DNA of 10,262 bases from Pseudarthrobacter sp. (GTDB lineage Bacteria > Actinomycetota > Actinomycetes > Actinomycetales > Micrococcaceae), in assembly GCA_013362385.1 (NCBI GenBank), contig JABFWC010000240.1, positions 1-10,262 on the forward strand, given 5' to 3'. Both the position numbers and the translations under genes were made by a program. How positions within the stretch are numbered: the first letter of the stretch is position 1; the number at the start of each line of letters is the position of its first letter. The notes beneath the pieces are model-generated. The model had not been told where the DNA came from, did no database searches, and saw nothing but the letters and a program-made list of their open reading frames with translations. Positions 1 to 6,884 of this stretch are shown here, one piece after another.

Positions 1-45
1 ATCACCTGCCTGTCCCCTGCCCAGCCAGGCGGGAACCCGTCGCTC

Positions 46-1008
46 CTACTTGACGATTCCCTTGTCCTTCAGCCACGCCGCAGCAGCCGTCTTGGCGTCC
101 TGCTTCTGGCTGCCGCTGACTGCCCGGTTGAGGTTGATCAGGTCGTCGGTGGTGAGGACGCTCGATACCGAGTTGAGCGCCTGCTTTGCCTTGTCCGTGA
201 CTTTTGCCTTGTTGTAGAGCGGCAGGACCTGCTGGGCGATGAAGTTGTTCTTCGGGTCGTCCAGCACCACGAGGTCGTTGTCCGCGATTGACGGGGTGGT
301 GGTGTAGTTATCGGCCACCTGCACCTTGTCTTCCAGCAGCGCCTTGAGCGTTACCGGTCCGCCGCCGTCGCTGAAGGGCTCGAGCTTCTTGGGCTCACAG
401 TTGTAGTTCTTCTTCAGGCCGGGCAGGCCGTACGCGCGCTCTGCGAAGGTGGCCGGGGCGCCCACCACGATGTCGCTGCAGACCTTGGCCAGGTCCTCGA
501 TGGACTTCAAGTGGTACTTCTCGGCCGTGGCCTTGGTGACCACCATGGCGTCCTTGTCCTCGGCTTTGGACGCGTCCAGTACAGCGAGCCCGTTGGGGAG
601 CTTGCCGGGCAGCGCCTTGGTGATGTCTCCCGCGGAAACCTCGGTTGCTCCCTTGTCCACGTGGAGCAGCAGGTTGCCGCTGTAGTCCGGAACCACGTCC
701 ACCGAGCCGTCCTGGACAGCCTTGAAGTAAACCTCGCGGGAGCCGATGTTCGGCTTGGTGGTGGCGGTGATGCCATTGGCGTTCAGGGCCCCGGCGTACA
801 GTTCGGCGATGATCTGGCTTTCCGGGAAGTCGGCGGAGCCCACCACCAGGGAGGTTGCCTCGCCGGACGCTCCGCCGCTGGGAGCCGGTGTATTGCTGAG
901 CGGATTCGATGAACCGCCACAGGCGGACAGTGCCATTGCCAGGCCAAGCCCGGCGGCCAGCCCGGTGAAGGCGCGCCTGCCAAGGCGCTGGGGACGGCTA
1001 TCTTTCAT
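46..1008 (-). CDS. Osmoprotectant (glycine betaine/choline-type) ABC transporter substrate-binding lipoprotein
   Basis: A 320-residue extracytoplasmic binding protein of the OpuAC/ProX/OpuCC family, which captures quaternary amines such as glycine betaine, choline or carnitine and delivers them to the membrane permeases. The N-terminus has basic residues, a hydrophobic stretch (about 15-28) and a lipobox LSAC with the lipidated Cys at 30, followed by a Gly/Ser/Pro linker to about 50. Family features include GSADFPES near 57, IGSREVYF near 88 and PDYSGN at 107-112. Cys177 and Cys204 could form a disulfide. The start is firm: AGGAGG lies six bases upstream of the ATG, and the ATG overlaps the preceding permease stop as ATGA (1005-1008). 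It is the last gene of the four-gene operon. RRAF at 11-14 resembles a twin-arginine signal. The family is clear; the exact substrate cannot be read from sequence. Confidence 0.93.
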   Translation of the reverse strand: MKDSRPQRLGRRAFTGLAAGLGLAMALSACGGSSNPLSNTPAPSGGASGEATSLVVGSADFPESQIIAELYAGALNANGITATTKPNIGSREVYFKAVQDGSVDVVPDYSGNLLLHVDKGATEVSAGDITKALPGKLPNGLAVLDASKAEDKDAMVVTKATAEKYHLKSIEDLAKVCSDIVVGAPATFAERAYGLPGLKKNYNCEPKKLEPFSDGGGPVTLKALLEDKVQVADNYTTTPSIADNDLVVLDDPKNNFIAQQVLPLYNKAKVTDKAKQALNSVSSVLTTDDLINLNRAVSGSQKQDAKTAAAAWLKDKGIVK

Positions 1009-1751
1009 GACTTACCTCCTTGTACGACAGTCTCCGCAACCACGGGGTCTGTGAGATCAACCGCAGCCTCCTGGCTGCGGCGGGACTGCTGTGAGGCTCC
1101 TGCGGTCAGGAACAGCCTCTGGAACAGTGACAGGGCGAGGTCGACGGCGATCGCCAGCGCGGCGATGAGGAGCGAGCCCCCGAGCATCTGGGGGAAGTCG
1201 CTGAGGACGAGGCCGTCGAAGAGGTAGCGGCCAAGGCCGCCGAGGTTGATGTAGGCCACGACCGAGACGGTGGCAATCACCTGCAGCACGGCCGTCCGGA
1301 AGCCGCCGAACATCACTGTGAGGGCATTGGGCAGCTCGGCCTTGAAAAGAACCTGCAGTTCCGTCATGCCCATGGCGCGGGCGGCGTCCACCACGGTCCT
1401 GTCAACGCTGGAGATGCCGGCATAGGTGCCGGCCAGCAGCGGCGGCACGGTGAGGATCACCAGCGCCCAGACCGGCGGCATGAGCCCGATCCCGGCCAGG
1501 AGCACGAACAATGTCAGCAGGCCAAGGGTGGGCAGGGCACGCAGGGCCCCGGCCAGGGCGACGACGGCGACCCTGCCCTTTCCGGTGTGCCCGACGAACA
1601 ACCCGACGGGGACCGCGATGGCGGCGGCAATCAGCACCACCAGGCCTGTGTACTGGAGGTGCTCGGCGAGGCGGACGGGAATTCCCATGGAACCGGACCA
1701 ATGCTCCGGTTCACCCAGCCACGCGAAGGTGTCTTCGAAAACGCTGCTCAC
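1005..1751 (-). CDS. OpuC/ProW-type ABC transporter permease (second permease)
   Basis: A 248-residue inner-membrane permease of the binding-protein-dependent transport family (BPD_transp_1). It has several hydrophobic segments (about 35-53, 61-83, 93-112, 145-170, 190-212). The cytoplasmic EAA loop that docks on the ATPase is visible at about 121-142 as VDAARAMG...ELPNAL, with the invariant Gly at 128. The chosen start is GTG at 1751, which forms a GTGA overlap with the upstream permease stop; GGAGG (1761-1765) lies nine bases ahead. An open frame continues upstream to 1859, but those extra 36 residues are Arg/Ala/Gly-rich and overlap the previous gene, so I reject them. The 3' end overlaps the binding-protein start by 4 bp. 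It most likely pairs with the first permease as a heterodimer (OpuCB/OpuCD-like). Confidence 0.92.
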   Translation of the reverse strand: MSSVFEDTFAWLGEPEHWSGSMGIPVRLAEHLQYTGLVVLIAAAIAVPVGLFVGHTGKGRVAVVALAGALRALPTLGLLTLFVLLAGIGLMPPVWALVILTVPPLLAGTYAGISSVDRTVVDAARAMGMTELQVLFKAELPNALTVMFGGFRTAVLQVIATVSVVAYINLGGLGRYLFDGLVLSDFPQMLGGSLLIAALAIAVDLALSLFQRLFLTAGASQQSRRSQEAAVDLTDPVVAETVVQGGKS

Positions 1752-2476
1752 GCGCTGCCGCCTCCGCTCCCCGGCCGGTCCAGGCGCAGCAGCGCCGCCG
1801 GCTCCCCGGCAACGGCGGACTCCGTCGCCGGGCGCTGCCGCCGGCCTGCACGTTCCCAAGGCGTCAGGAGCCGCTCCAGCAGGACCAGGATGACATCCAT
1901 CAGCAGGGCGAGGACCAGGATTGCCGCGATTCCCACCACCACCTCGGTGACGAAATCGCGCTGCAGGCCGTCGGTGAACAGCATGCCCAGGTTTCCCACG
2001 CCCAGCAGTGCGGCAACGCTCACCAGCGAGATGTTGCTGACCGACACCACCCGGAGGCCGGCGAACAACACCGGCAGGGACAGCGGCAGATCAACCTGCA
2101 GGAAGCGGGCCAGCGGCTTGAACCCCATGGCCTGGGCGGCCTGGCTGACCTCCCCGTCCACTGAGTCGAAAGCGTCCAGCGCGGCACGGACCAGCAGCGC
2201 CACGGCGTAGATGGTCAGGGCCACCACTACGTTGAGGGGGTCCAGGATGCGGGTTCCCAGGATGGTGGGCAGGATGATGAAAAGCGCCAGCGACGGGATG
2301 GTGTATAGCAGCGACGAAACCGTCAGCAGCACTGAACGGAGCGCCGTGTTCTGCCGGGCCAGCTGAGCCAGCGGAATGGAGATCACCAACCCCAGGACCA
2401 TGGGGACAAGCGCCAGCACCAGGTGCTGGCCGCCGCGCTCCAGGACCATACCGGTGTTCACGAGGAACCACTCCAT
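1748..2476 (-). CDS. OpuC/ProW-type ABC transporter permease (first permease)
   Basis: A 242-residue membrane permease of the same family as the next gene in the operon. Hydrophobic helices run at about 18-38, 48-72, 82-100, 134-162 and 178-202. The segment LYTIPSLALF (57-66) is characteristic of OpuCB/ProW permeases of quaternary amine importers. The EAA loop lies at about 109-135 (EVSQAAQAMG...LPLSLP, Gly118). The ATG start shares one base with the ATPase stop (TGATG at 2474-2478) and has no strong Shine-Dalgarno site of its own, so translation probably depends on coupling with the ATPase gene. The C-terminal tail after about 208 is Arg/Ala/Gly-rich and not conserved-looking. It forms the transmembrane pathway with the second permease; the substrate is inferred to be a compatible solute. 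Confidence 0.92.
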   Translation of the reverse strand: MEWFLVNTGMVLERGGQHLVLALVPMVLGLVISIPLAQLARQNTALRSVLLTVSSLLYTIPSLALFIILPTILGTRILDPLNVVVALTIYAVALLVRAALDAFDSVDGEVSQAAQAMGFKPLARFLQVDLPLSLPVLFAGLRVVSVSNISLVSVAALLGVGNLGMLFTDGLQRDFVTEVVVGIAAILVLALLMDVILVLLERLLTPWERAGRRQRPATESAVAGEPAALLRLDRPGSGGGSA

Positions 2477-3570
2477 CAGAGCGCGGCCTGACGCAGCTGC
2501 CGGGCTTCTTCGATGAGGGCCAGGACCTCGCCGCCGCGGATGGCGCCCAGCACCCGGCCCTCGGAATCCACCGCAACGCCCAGGCCCGACGGCGAGGACA
2601 AAGCGGCGTCCAGGGCCCGGCGCAGGCTCTGCCCGGGTTGGAAAAGCGAGCCGCCGGGAACGAGTTCGGGGCCGGCGCCGGGCGCTGACCAGCCCAGCGG
2701 GCGCCGCTCGGCGTCGACCACCAGCTGCCAGCCGGCGGCGGAGCCGGACTCGTAGCCAGGGGCGCCGCGGGTGAGCGTGGGCACAGGATGCAGCGTGACG
2801 CCGTCGGATCCAGTGAAGCCAAGGTGCCGGAAGCCGCGGTCCCGGCCCACAAAGGAGGCGACGAAGTTGTTGGCCGGAGCCCGCAGGATCTCTTCCGGCG
2901 TTGCGTACTGCGCCAGCTTCCCGCCGGTGGCGAAGACCGCCACCTTGTCCCCGAGGGTGGTGGCCTCGTCGATATCGTGGGTCACGAAAACGATGGTCTT
3001 GGCCAGGTCCTTCTGGAGGCGCAGCAGTTCCTGCTGGAGCTCATCGCGGACCACGGGATCCACCGCGCTGAACGGTTCATCCATGAGGAGGACAGGCGGG
3101 TCTGCGGCGAGCGCGCGGGCCACGCCCACGCGCTGCTGCTGTCCGCCCGAAAGCTGCGACGGGTAGCGTTTGCGAAGCGTCCGTGCCAGGCCCACCACAT
3201 CAAGGAGCTCTTCGGCCCGCTTGCGTGCCTGCGCCTTCGGAACGCCGTTCAGCCGGGGCACCGTGGCGATGTTGTCCAGCACGGAGCGGTGCGGCAGCAG
3301 TCCGGCGGACTGCATCACGTATCCCATGGACCGGCGAAGCTGCGCCGCGGGGACCGAAGTGACATCCCTGCCGTCCACGGTGATGGTCCCTGAGGTGGGC
3401 TCCACCATCCGGTTGATCATTCGCAGCGAGGTGGTCTTGCCGCAGCCGGAGGGTCCTACGAACACGGTGATGGCGCCTTTGGCGATGGACATTGTCAGGC
3501 CGTCCACGGCCGGCTGCCCGCCAGGGTACTGCTTGGTAACGCTTTGGAACTCGATCATCGCCTGGTCCAT
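2476..3570 (-). CDS. opuCA: Osmoprotectant ABC transporter ATP-binding protein with C-terminal CBS-like region (OpuCA/ProV family)
   Basis: A 364-residue ATPase that powers osmoprotectant import. Motifs in order: Walker A GPSGCGKTT (39-47), Q-loop Gln87, signature LSGGQQQ (140-146), Walker B VLLMDEP (160-166), D-loop SAVD (168-171), switch His198. After the nucleotide-binding domain (to about 243), residues 245-364 look like a degenerate CBS pair; the second half (about 315-357, with GVAVDSEGRVLGAIRGGEVL) is recognisable, the first is weak. In OpuA/OpuC-type importers CBS domains sense ionic strength or nucleotides. First gene of the operon. The ATG at 3570 is used because it is the longest start in frame; ATG at 3558 (MIEF) is an alternative, and neither has a good ribosome binding site. 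The symbol reflects family, not proven substrate. Confidence 0.92.
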   Translation of the reverse strand: MDQAMIEFQSVTKQYPGGQPAVDGLTMSIAKGAITVFVGPSGCGKTTSLRMINRMVEPTSGTITVDGRDVTSVPAAQLRRSMGYVMQSAGLLPHRSVLDNIATVPRLNGVPKAQARKRAEELLDVVGLARTLRKRYPSQLSGGQQQRVGVARALAADPPVLLMDEPFSAVDPVVRDELQQELLRLQKDLAKTIVFVTHDIDEATTLGDKVAVFATGGKLAQYATPEEILRAPANNFVASFVGRDRGFRHLGFTGSDGVTLHPVPTLTRGAPGYESGSAAGWQLVVDAERRPLGWSAPGAGPELVPGGSLFQPGQSLRRALDAALSSPSGLGVAVDSEGRVLGAIRGGEVLALIEEARQLRQAAL

Positions 3571-3605
3571 GGTGCGCCACTTACCTGTTCTGTTGGACGG
3601 GGCTT

Positions 3606-3660
3606 ATCAGCACCGTGACATTGTCATCAGCATGCTGTTAGTTACGGTAGCCCAAACAGC
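3606..3660. repeat. Cluster of short direct and inverted repeats in the leader of the osmoprotectant operon
   Basis: Within 55 bases there are: a direct repeat ATCAGCA at 3606-3612 and 3626-3632, exactly 20 bp apart; a dyad TGACA-T-TGTCA at 3616-3626; a perfect 10 bp palindrome CAGCATGCTG at 3628-3637; and an inverted pair GCTGTT (3634-3639) / AACAGC (3655-3660). They lie between the candidate promoter and the ATPase start, where an operator or RNA leader structure would act. The repeats are seen directly; the regulatory role is inferred. Confidence 0.45.
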
Positions 3661-3672
3661 GGCAGGCTTCAC
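3644..3672 (-). promoter_or_regulatory. Candidate promoter of the osmoprotectant operon
   Basis: Read on the minus strand, GTGAAG (3672-3667) and TACCGT (3649-3644) are separated by 17 bases and point at the ATPase gene. The -10 fits the actinobacterial TAnnnT pattern; the -35 matches TTGACA at only three positions. A transcript would start near 3637, giving a leader of about 67 bases. This is a weak prediction. Confidence 0.3.
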
Positions 3673-3733
3673 CAGATACGGGGCCAATCCGCGCAAAGGA
3701 ATCCCTACTGTGACTATTCGCAGCCCCGGCCGC

Positions 3734-3755
3734 CATGGACGGGTGACCCACCATG
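3734..3755. promoter_or_regulatory. Operator-like dyad upstream of the pirin gene
   Basis: CATGG-ac-GGGT-g-ACCC-a-CCATG forms a near-perfect inverted repeat with nine pairing positions and a one-base asymmetry. Its centre lies about 42 bases before the predicted pirin transcription start, a usual place for an activator site. It could also serve the divergent osmoprotectant operon. No cognate regulator is identifiable here. Confidence 0.35.
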
Positions 3756-3774
3756 CAAAATCCGCGGGCGGGCC

Positions 3775-3780
3775 TAGAGT
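3775..3780 (+). promoter_or_regulatory. -10 element TAGAGT of the pirin gene, predicted leaderless
   Basis: TAGAGT fits TAnnnT and is followed by exactly six bases and then the GTG start at 3787. The start codon would therefore be the first base of the mRNA. No clear -35 and no convincing Shine-Dalgarno site are visible, consistent with leaderless translation. Confidence 0.5.
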
Positions 3781-3786
3781 TGGTCT

Positions 3787-4806
3787 GTGACCAACTTGGA
3801 AGTTTCCCCGCAGCAGGAAGTCTGTCCGCCGGCGGTTGCCGGCCGGATCCCGGGGCCGTGCCTCCAGCTTTGGCCGGAGCGGGAGGTTCCCCTGGGCGGG
3901 GTGCGGGCCATGAACGTGAAGCGGACGTTGCCGCAGCGCGGCCTGCCCACCATCGGAGCCTGGTGTTTCCTGGACAGTTTTGGGCCGGACCGGACGGCCA
4001 TGTCCGTCCTGCCGCATCCCCATATCGGGCTCCAGACGGTGACCTGGCCGCTCGCTGGACATATCCGGCACCGGGACAGCGTGGGCAGCGACGTCGTAGT
4101 GCGGCCGGGGGAACTGAACATCATGACGGCCGGGCACGGCGTTTCGCATTCCGAGTTTGCTGTTCTTCCGCCCGCCGAGGCCGAACTGCCGGTGCAGCGC
4201 GGCCTTCAGCTCTGGGTGGCCCTTCCGGACGAGCACCGGCACAGGGCGCCGGCCTTCGAACAGCACCGGGAGCTGCCGGTGGCCACGGGCGAAGGTTTCA
4301 CCGCAACCGTCATGGTGGGCGCATTTGCCGGCGCGGTGTCGCCGGCCACCATGTTCTCACCCATCGTGGGTGCGGACGTCTCCTGCGAGGGTGCGGCCAC
4401 CCTGCCGCTGGACCCGGACTTTGAGCACGGCATCCTGGTGCTCGACGGCGGCCTGGCGGTGGACGGGCAGGATCTGCCCGCCGGGCCGCTGGGCTACCTG
4501 GGCACCGGCCGCAGTGAGCTCCGCGTCCAGGCGCTGCCCGGTACCCGTTTCCTGCTCATCGGCGGCGAGCCGTTCGGCGAGGAACTGCTGATGTGGTGGA
4601 ACTTCGTGGGCCGCACGCACGAGGAAGTGGAGCAGGCCCGGGAGGAGTGGGAAGCCCAGGCCGGCCTGTCCGGCGCCGACACTGCTGCCGCCCGCTACGG
4701 CCTGGTCCGGGGCCACGGACCCGATGCCGGCGCCGAGGCCGGCCGCATTCCGGCGCCTCCGCTCCCCGCGGTCAGGCTGACGCCCCGGAAGCGCGCCGTG
4801 GACTGA
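3787..4806 (+). CDS. Pirin family protein
   Basis: A 339-residue cupin-fold protein of the pirin family. The N-terminal cupin carries the metal site: His77 and His79 in LPHPHIG, then His121 and Glu123 in GHGVSHSE. These correspond to the two His, then His and Glu, that bind iron in human pirin. The C-terminal pirin domain covers about 195-300 and includes LLIGGEPFGEELLMWWNFVGRT-like residues near 266-287. The tail beyond about 310 is Pro/Ala-rich. Bacterial pirins are poorly understood: some have quercetin dioxygenase activity, others act as redox or enzyme regulators, so a specific reaction cannot be assigned. All four ligands are intact, so it should bind metal. It stands alone, divergent from the osmoprotectant operon and convergent with the sugar kinase. 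The GTG start is favoured by the -10 spacing. Confidence 0.92.
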   Translation: MTNLEVSPQQEVCPPAVAGRIPGPCLQLWPEREVPLGGVRAMNVKRTLPQRGLPTIGAWCFLDSFGPDRTAMSVLPHPHIGLQTVTWPLAGHIRHRDSVGSDVVVRPGELNIMTAGHGVSHSEFAVLPPAEAELPVQRGLQLWVALPDEHRHRAPAFEQHRELPVATGEGFTATVMVGAFAGAVSPATMFSPIVGADVSCEGAATLPLDPDFEHGILVLDGGLAVDGQDLPAGPLGYLGTGRSELRVQALPGTRFLLIGGEPFGEELLMWWNFVGRTHEEVEQAREEWEAQAGLSGADTAAARYGLVRGHGPDAGAEAGRIPAPPLPAVRLTPRKRAVD

Positions 4807-4815
4807 CTGGCCGGG

Positions 4816-4827
4816 CCGGCGTGCCGG
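4816..4827. terminator. Small GC hairpin between convergent pirin and kinase genes
   Basis: CCGGC-GT-GCCGG lies in the 24-base gap between the two convergent stops. It is short and has no T-tract on either strand, so a terminator role is only possible. Confidence 0.25.
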
Positions 4828-4830
4828 TAA

Positions 4831-5796
4831 CTAGGCGGCTTCCGCCACCAGCTCCAGCACGCCGAACACGGGTTCCTGGTCCAGGACCCTGACGTCGGTG
4901 ATCCCGGCTTGGGAGAGGTTCCGGCGGAAGGATTCCTGCAGGGGCACGACGTTCATGCCCAGGCCTCCACCCAGGATCACCGGCCCGTCCAGTCCCAGCT
5001 GGCCAAGCACCTGGGCCGCCAGCGCGGCAAGGTCTTTCCCGGCCTGCTCGAGCAGCGCGTTGCTGTCCTGGTGGCCGGCGGCGGCCGCCTCCACCACGTG
5101 CCGGGCCTGCTGCGCCCAGAACCGCCGCCCGGTTTCAGGCGAGTGGAATAGCGCGATGAGCTTGTTCGGGTGGTCCAGCCCGCACCCTTTCAGCAGGGCA
5201 GCGGTGAGCTGGTCGATGGGCAGGCCCTGGTTCATCCGGCGCAGGCTGTGCCGCACCGCTTCCCTGCCCAGCCAGTAACCGCTGCCTTCGTCGCCGAGGA
5301 GGTATCCCCAGCCCCCGGCCCTTGCCTCCGCACCGCCGCCGTTCCGGCCCCAGGCCGCGGAACCCGTTCCCGCAATCACGGCCACTCCCGTGGCCGCGCG
5401 GCCGGCTGCCAGCAGCAGGCGGGAATCGTGGACAACTGTGACCTTGGCACCCGGGACAAGAGGCTGGATCAGCCCCGCCAGGGCCGCGGCGTCCTCATCC
5501 GTGTCGATTCCGCCGGACCCTGCATACACCCGCGCCACCGGTCCGGATCCGATGCGGGCAAAAAGATCGGCGAGGTTACGCGCCGCTTCCTCACGGGTGA
5601 CGTTCTGGACGTTGGAGCTGCCGGCCGATTCGTCCGCAACGGGCCGGCCGTCCTCGAAGCGGACTCCATGCGTCTTGGTGCCGCCGATGTCCAGTCCGAT
5701 GGTGATGCCGCGCAGCGGACTGGAACCGTGCGCCCCCTGGTTCCCCGCGGAGGATGCGGAAGCGTGTTCGGTGTTTGCCGCGTTACTGTTTGCCAC
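4831..5796 (-). CDS. BadF/BadG-type sugar kinase, N-acetylglucosamine kinase-like
   Basis: A 321-residue member of the ASKHA superfamily, BadF/BadG/BcrA/BcrD ATPase group, closest in motif pattern to N-acetylglucosamine (or MurNAc) kinases that phosphorylate the sugar with ATP. Seen are phosphate-1 LDIGGTKT (35-42), a likely catalytic Asp124 in HDSRLLLAAG, phosphate-2 IAGTGSAAWG (141-150), the family box GDEGSGYWLG (168-177) and the adenosine loop ILGGGLG (274-280). The start is a choice. GTG at 5796 is preceded by TACCCT and six bases, a leaderless pattern. GTG at 5868 would overlap the LysR stop as GTGA and add 24 residues. The conserved fold begins only near residue 31, so the shorter form is preferred. 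No amino-sugar uptake or peptidoglycan recycling genes are nearby, so the substrate is inferred from family only. Confidence 0.85.
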   Translation of the reverse strand: MANSNAANTEHASASSAGNQGAHGSSPLRGITIGLDIGGTKTHGVRFEDGRPVADESAGSSNVQNVTREEAARNLADLFARIGSGPVARVYAGSGGIDTDEDAAALAGLIQPLVPGAKVTVVHDSRLLLAAGRAATGVAVIAGTGSAAWGRNGGGAEARAGGWGYLLGDEGSGYWLGREAVRHSLRRMNQGLPIDQLTAALLKGCGLDHPNKLIALFHSPETGRRFWAQQARHVVEAAAAGHQDSNALLEQAGKDLAALAAQVLGQLGLDGPVILGGGLGMNVVPLQESFRRNLSQAGITDVRVLDQEPVFGVLELVAEAA

Positions 5797-5802
5797 GTCA
5801 CA

Positions 5803-5808
5803 AGGGTA
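5803..5808 (-). promoter_or_regulatory. -10 element TACCCT of the sugar kinase, predicted leaderless
   Basis: On the minus strand TACCCT is followed by six bases (TGTGAC) and then GTG at 5796, the same spacing as at the pirin and YnfM-like genes. The expected -35 position falls in a GC hairpin and does not match the consensus. Confidence 0.45.
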
Positions 5809-5814
5809 CTTGGC

Positions 5815-5830
5815 CCGGGGGCTCCCCCGG
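5815..5830. terminator. GC-rich hairpin between the LysR gene and the kinase
   Basis: CCGGGGG-CT-CCCCCGG is a perfect 7 bp inverted repeat (in practice a 6 bp stem with a 4-base loop) about 35 bases after the LysR stop. There is no T-tract, which is common for GC-rich actinobacterial terminators. It could end the LysR transcript, or act as an operator over the kinase promoter. Confidence 0.4.
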
Positions 5831-5864
5831 CCCGGGAACCGCGGCGCGCTCCCGGCGTCGGACT

Positions 5865-6848
5865 TCACTCCGGCGGCCGGTTCCCCTGCCTGACCAGGCC
5901 GGCAAGCAGCGCCGGCCCCTCGCTGGCCACCAGTTCGCGGAAGAGCCGGACCGCCAGCGGCTCGCTGTCCGGTTTCCGCCGCCGCCAGCTCACGCCCACC
6001 ACGCGGAACGCGAGGGCCGAGTCCAGCGGCACTTCCACCCAGCCCAGGTTCCCTGTTTCGGGGCGGACGATCCGGCCGGGAGCGTCGCCGCCCGGCGGAA
6101 GGATGCTGATGCCCAGGCCGGCGGACACCAGGCCCCTGACGGTGTGTGAATCCTGGCTTTCGAAGGCAATCCGCGGCCGGTACCCCGCTTCACGGAAGAG
6201 CGCATCCGTCAGCGAGCGCAGCCCGTAGCCTGGCTCCAGCGCGACGAAGGGTTCGCCCCGGACATCCGCCAACCCGGCCATCCGCTGCCGGACCAGCGGG
6301 TGTCCGTGGTGCACCACCAGCCGGAGCGGCTCCCGGTACAGCGGGGCTGTCTCGAGGCTCTTCCCGGCGGCCGCTACCGGCGCGGTCAGGGCGAGGTCCG
6401 ACTCGCCCGATGCGAGTTCCGCCAGGCAGGTGCTCCGTGCCCCCTGGCTGAGCCGGAACTGTGCACTCGCATGCCGTGCCCGGAATGTGCTGATCAGCAG
6501 GGGCAGCGTGGCCTCGCCGAAGGTGTGCTGGAAGGCCACGGAGATCCTGCCGCGGACGACTTCTGACTCATTGCGCACCAGGTCCAGTCCGGCCTGGAAT
6601 TCGGCGAGCGCCTGCCCGATGTAGGGCAGCAGGGTCCGGGCCGCCGGCGTCAGGCGGACGTTCCGGCCGTCCCGCACCACAAGCTCGGTGCCGACGGCGG
6701 CGCTCGCCCTGGCCAGAGCCCGGCTCACCGTGGATTGCGGAACTCCCAGCAGTTCCGCTGTCTCGGTGACATGCTCGGTGCGCCCCAGCTCGGCCAGCAC
6801 CGGCAGGAGCGGAAGGAGCTGCACCAACTGTTTCCTGTCAGGTTCCAC
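5865..6848 (-). CDS. LysR-family transcriptional regulator
   Basis: A 327-residue LysR-type regulator. The N-terminal winged helix-turn-helix spans about 12-72, with recognition segment VTETAELLGVPQSTVSRALARA (27-48) and the wing ending in RLTPAARTLLP. The effector-binding domain covers about 98-310 and includes the family hallmark GLVSAGLGISILPPGG (239-254). The length is normal for the family. The start is GTG at 6848 with GGAGG at 6854-6858, five bases ahead. It is divergent from the YnfM-like transporter, the usual arrangement for a LysR protein and its target, and E. coli has the equivalent ynfL-ynfM pair. The inducer is unknown. The stop overlaps a possible upstream start of the kinase, but the hairpin and promoter between them suggest separate transcription. 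Confidence 0.92.
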   Translation of the reverse strand: MEPDRKQLVQLLPLLPVLAELGRTEHVTETAELLGVPQSTVSRALARASAAVGTELVVRDGRNVRLTPAARTLLPYIGQALAEFQAGLDLVRNESEVVRGRISVAFQHTFGEATLPLLISTFRARHASAQFRLSQGARSTCLAELASGESDLALTAPVAAAGKSLETAPLYREPLRLVVHHGHPLVRQRMAGLADVRGEPFVALEPGYGLRSLTDALFREAGYRPRIAFESQDSHTVRGLVSAGLGISILPPGGDAPGRIVRPETGNLGWVEVPLDSALAFRVVGVSWRRRKPDSEPLAVRLFRELVASEGPALLAGLVRQGNRPPE

Positions 6849-6884
6849 GCGCTCCTCCAGCCCGCACTAATCATCGGTTTCTGC

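Noticed and set aside
1..45. Possible terminator after the substrate-binding protein gene
   Set aside because: Only 4-5 bp arms (for example CGGG-AA-CCCG at 30-39) and no T-tract are visible, and the region is cut by the window edge.
1752..1859. N-terminal extension of the second permease to 1859
   Set aside because: It adds 36 Arg/Ala/Gly-rich residues inside the previous gene. The GTG at 1751 has a GTGA overlap and a GGAGG site.
3571..3786. Small gene in the 216-base gap between the osmoprotectant operon and pirin
   Set aside because: Frames here are short, lack ribosome binding sites, and overlap the flanking genes. The gap is better explained as a regulatory region.
5170..6228. A 352-codon plus-strand open frame across the kinase and LysR genes
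   Set aside because: It is antisense to two genes with clear family motifs, has no ribosome binding site, and its sequence is a low-complexity Arg/Pro/Ala shadow.
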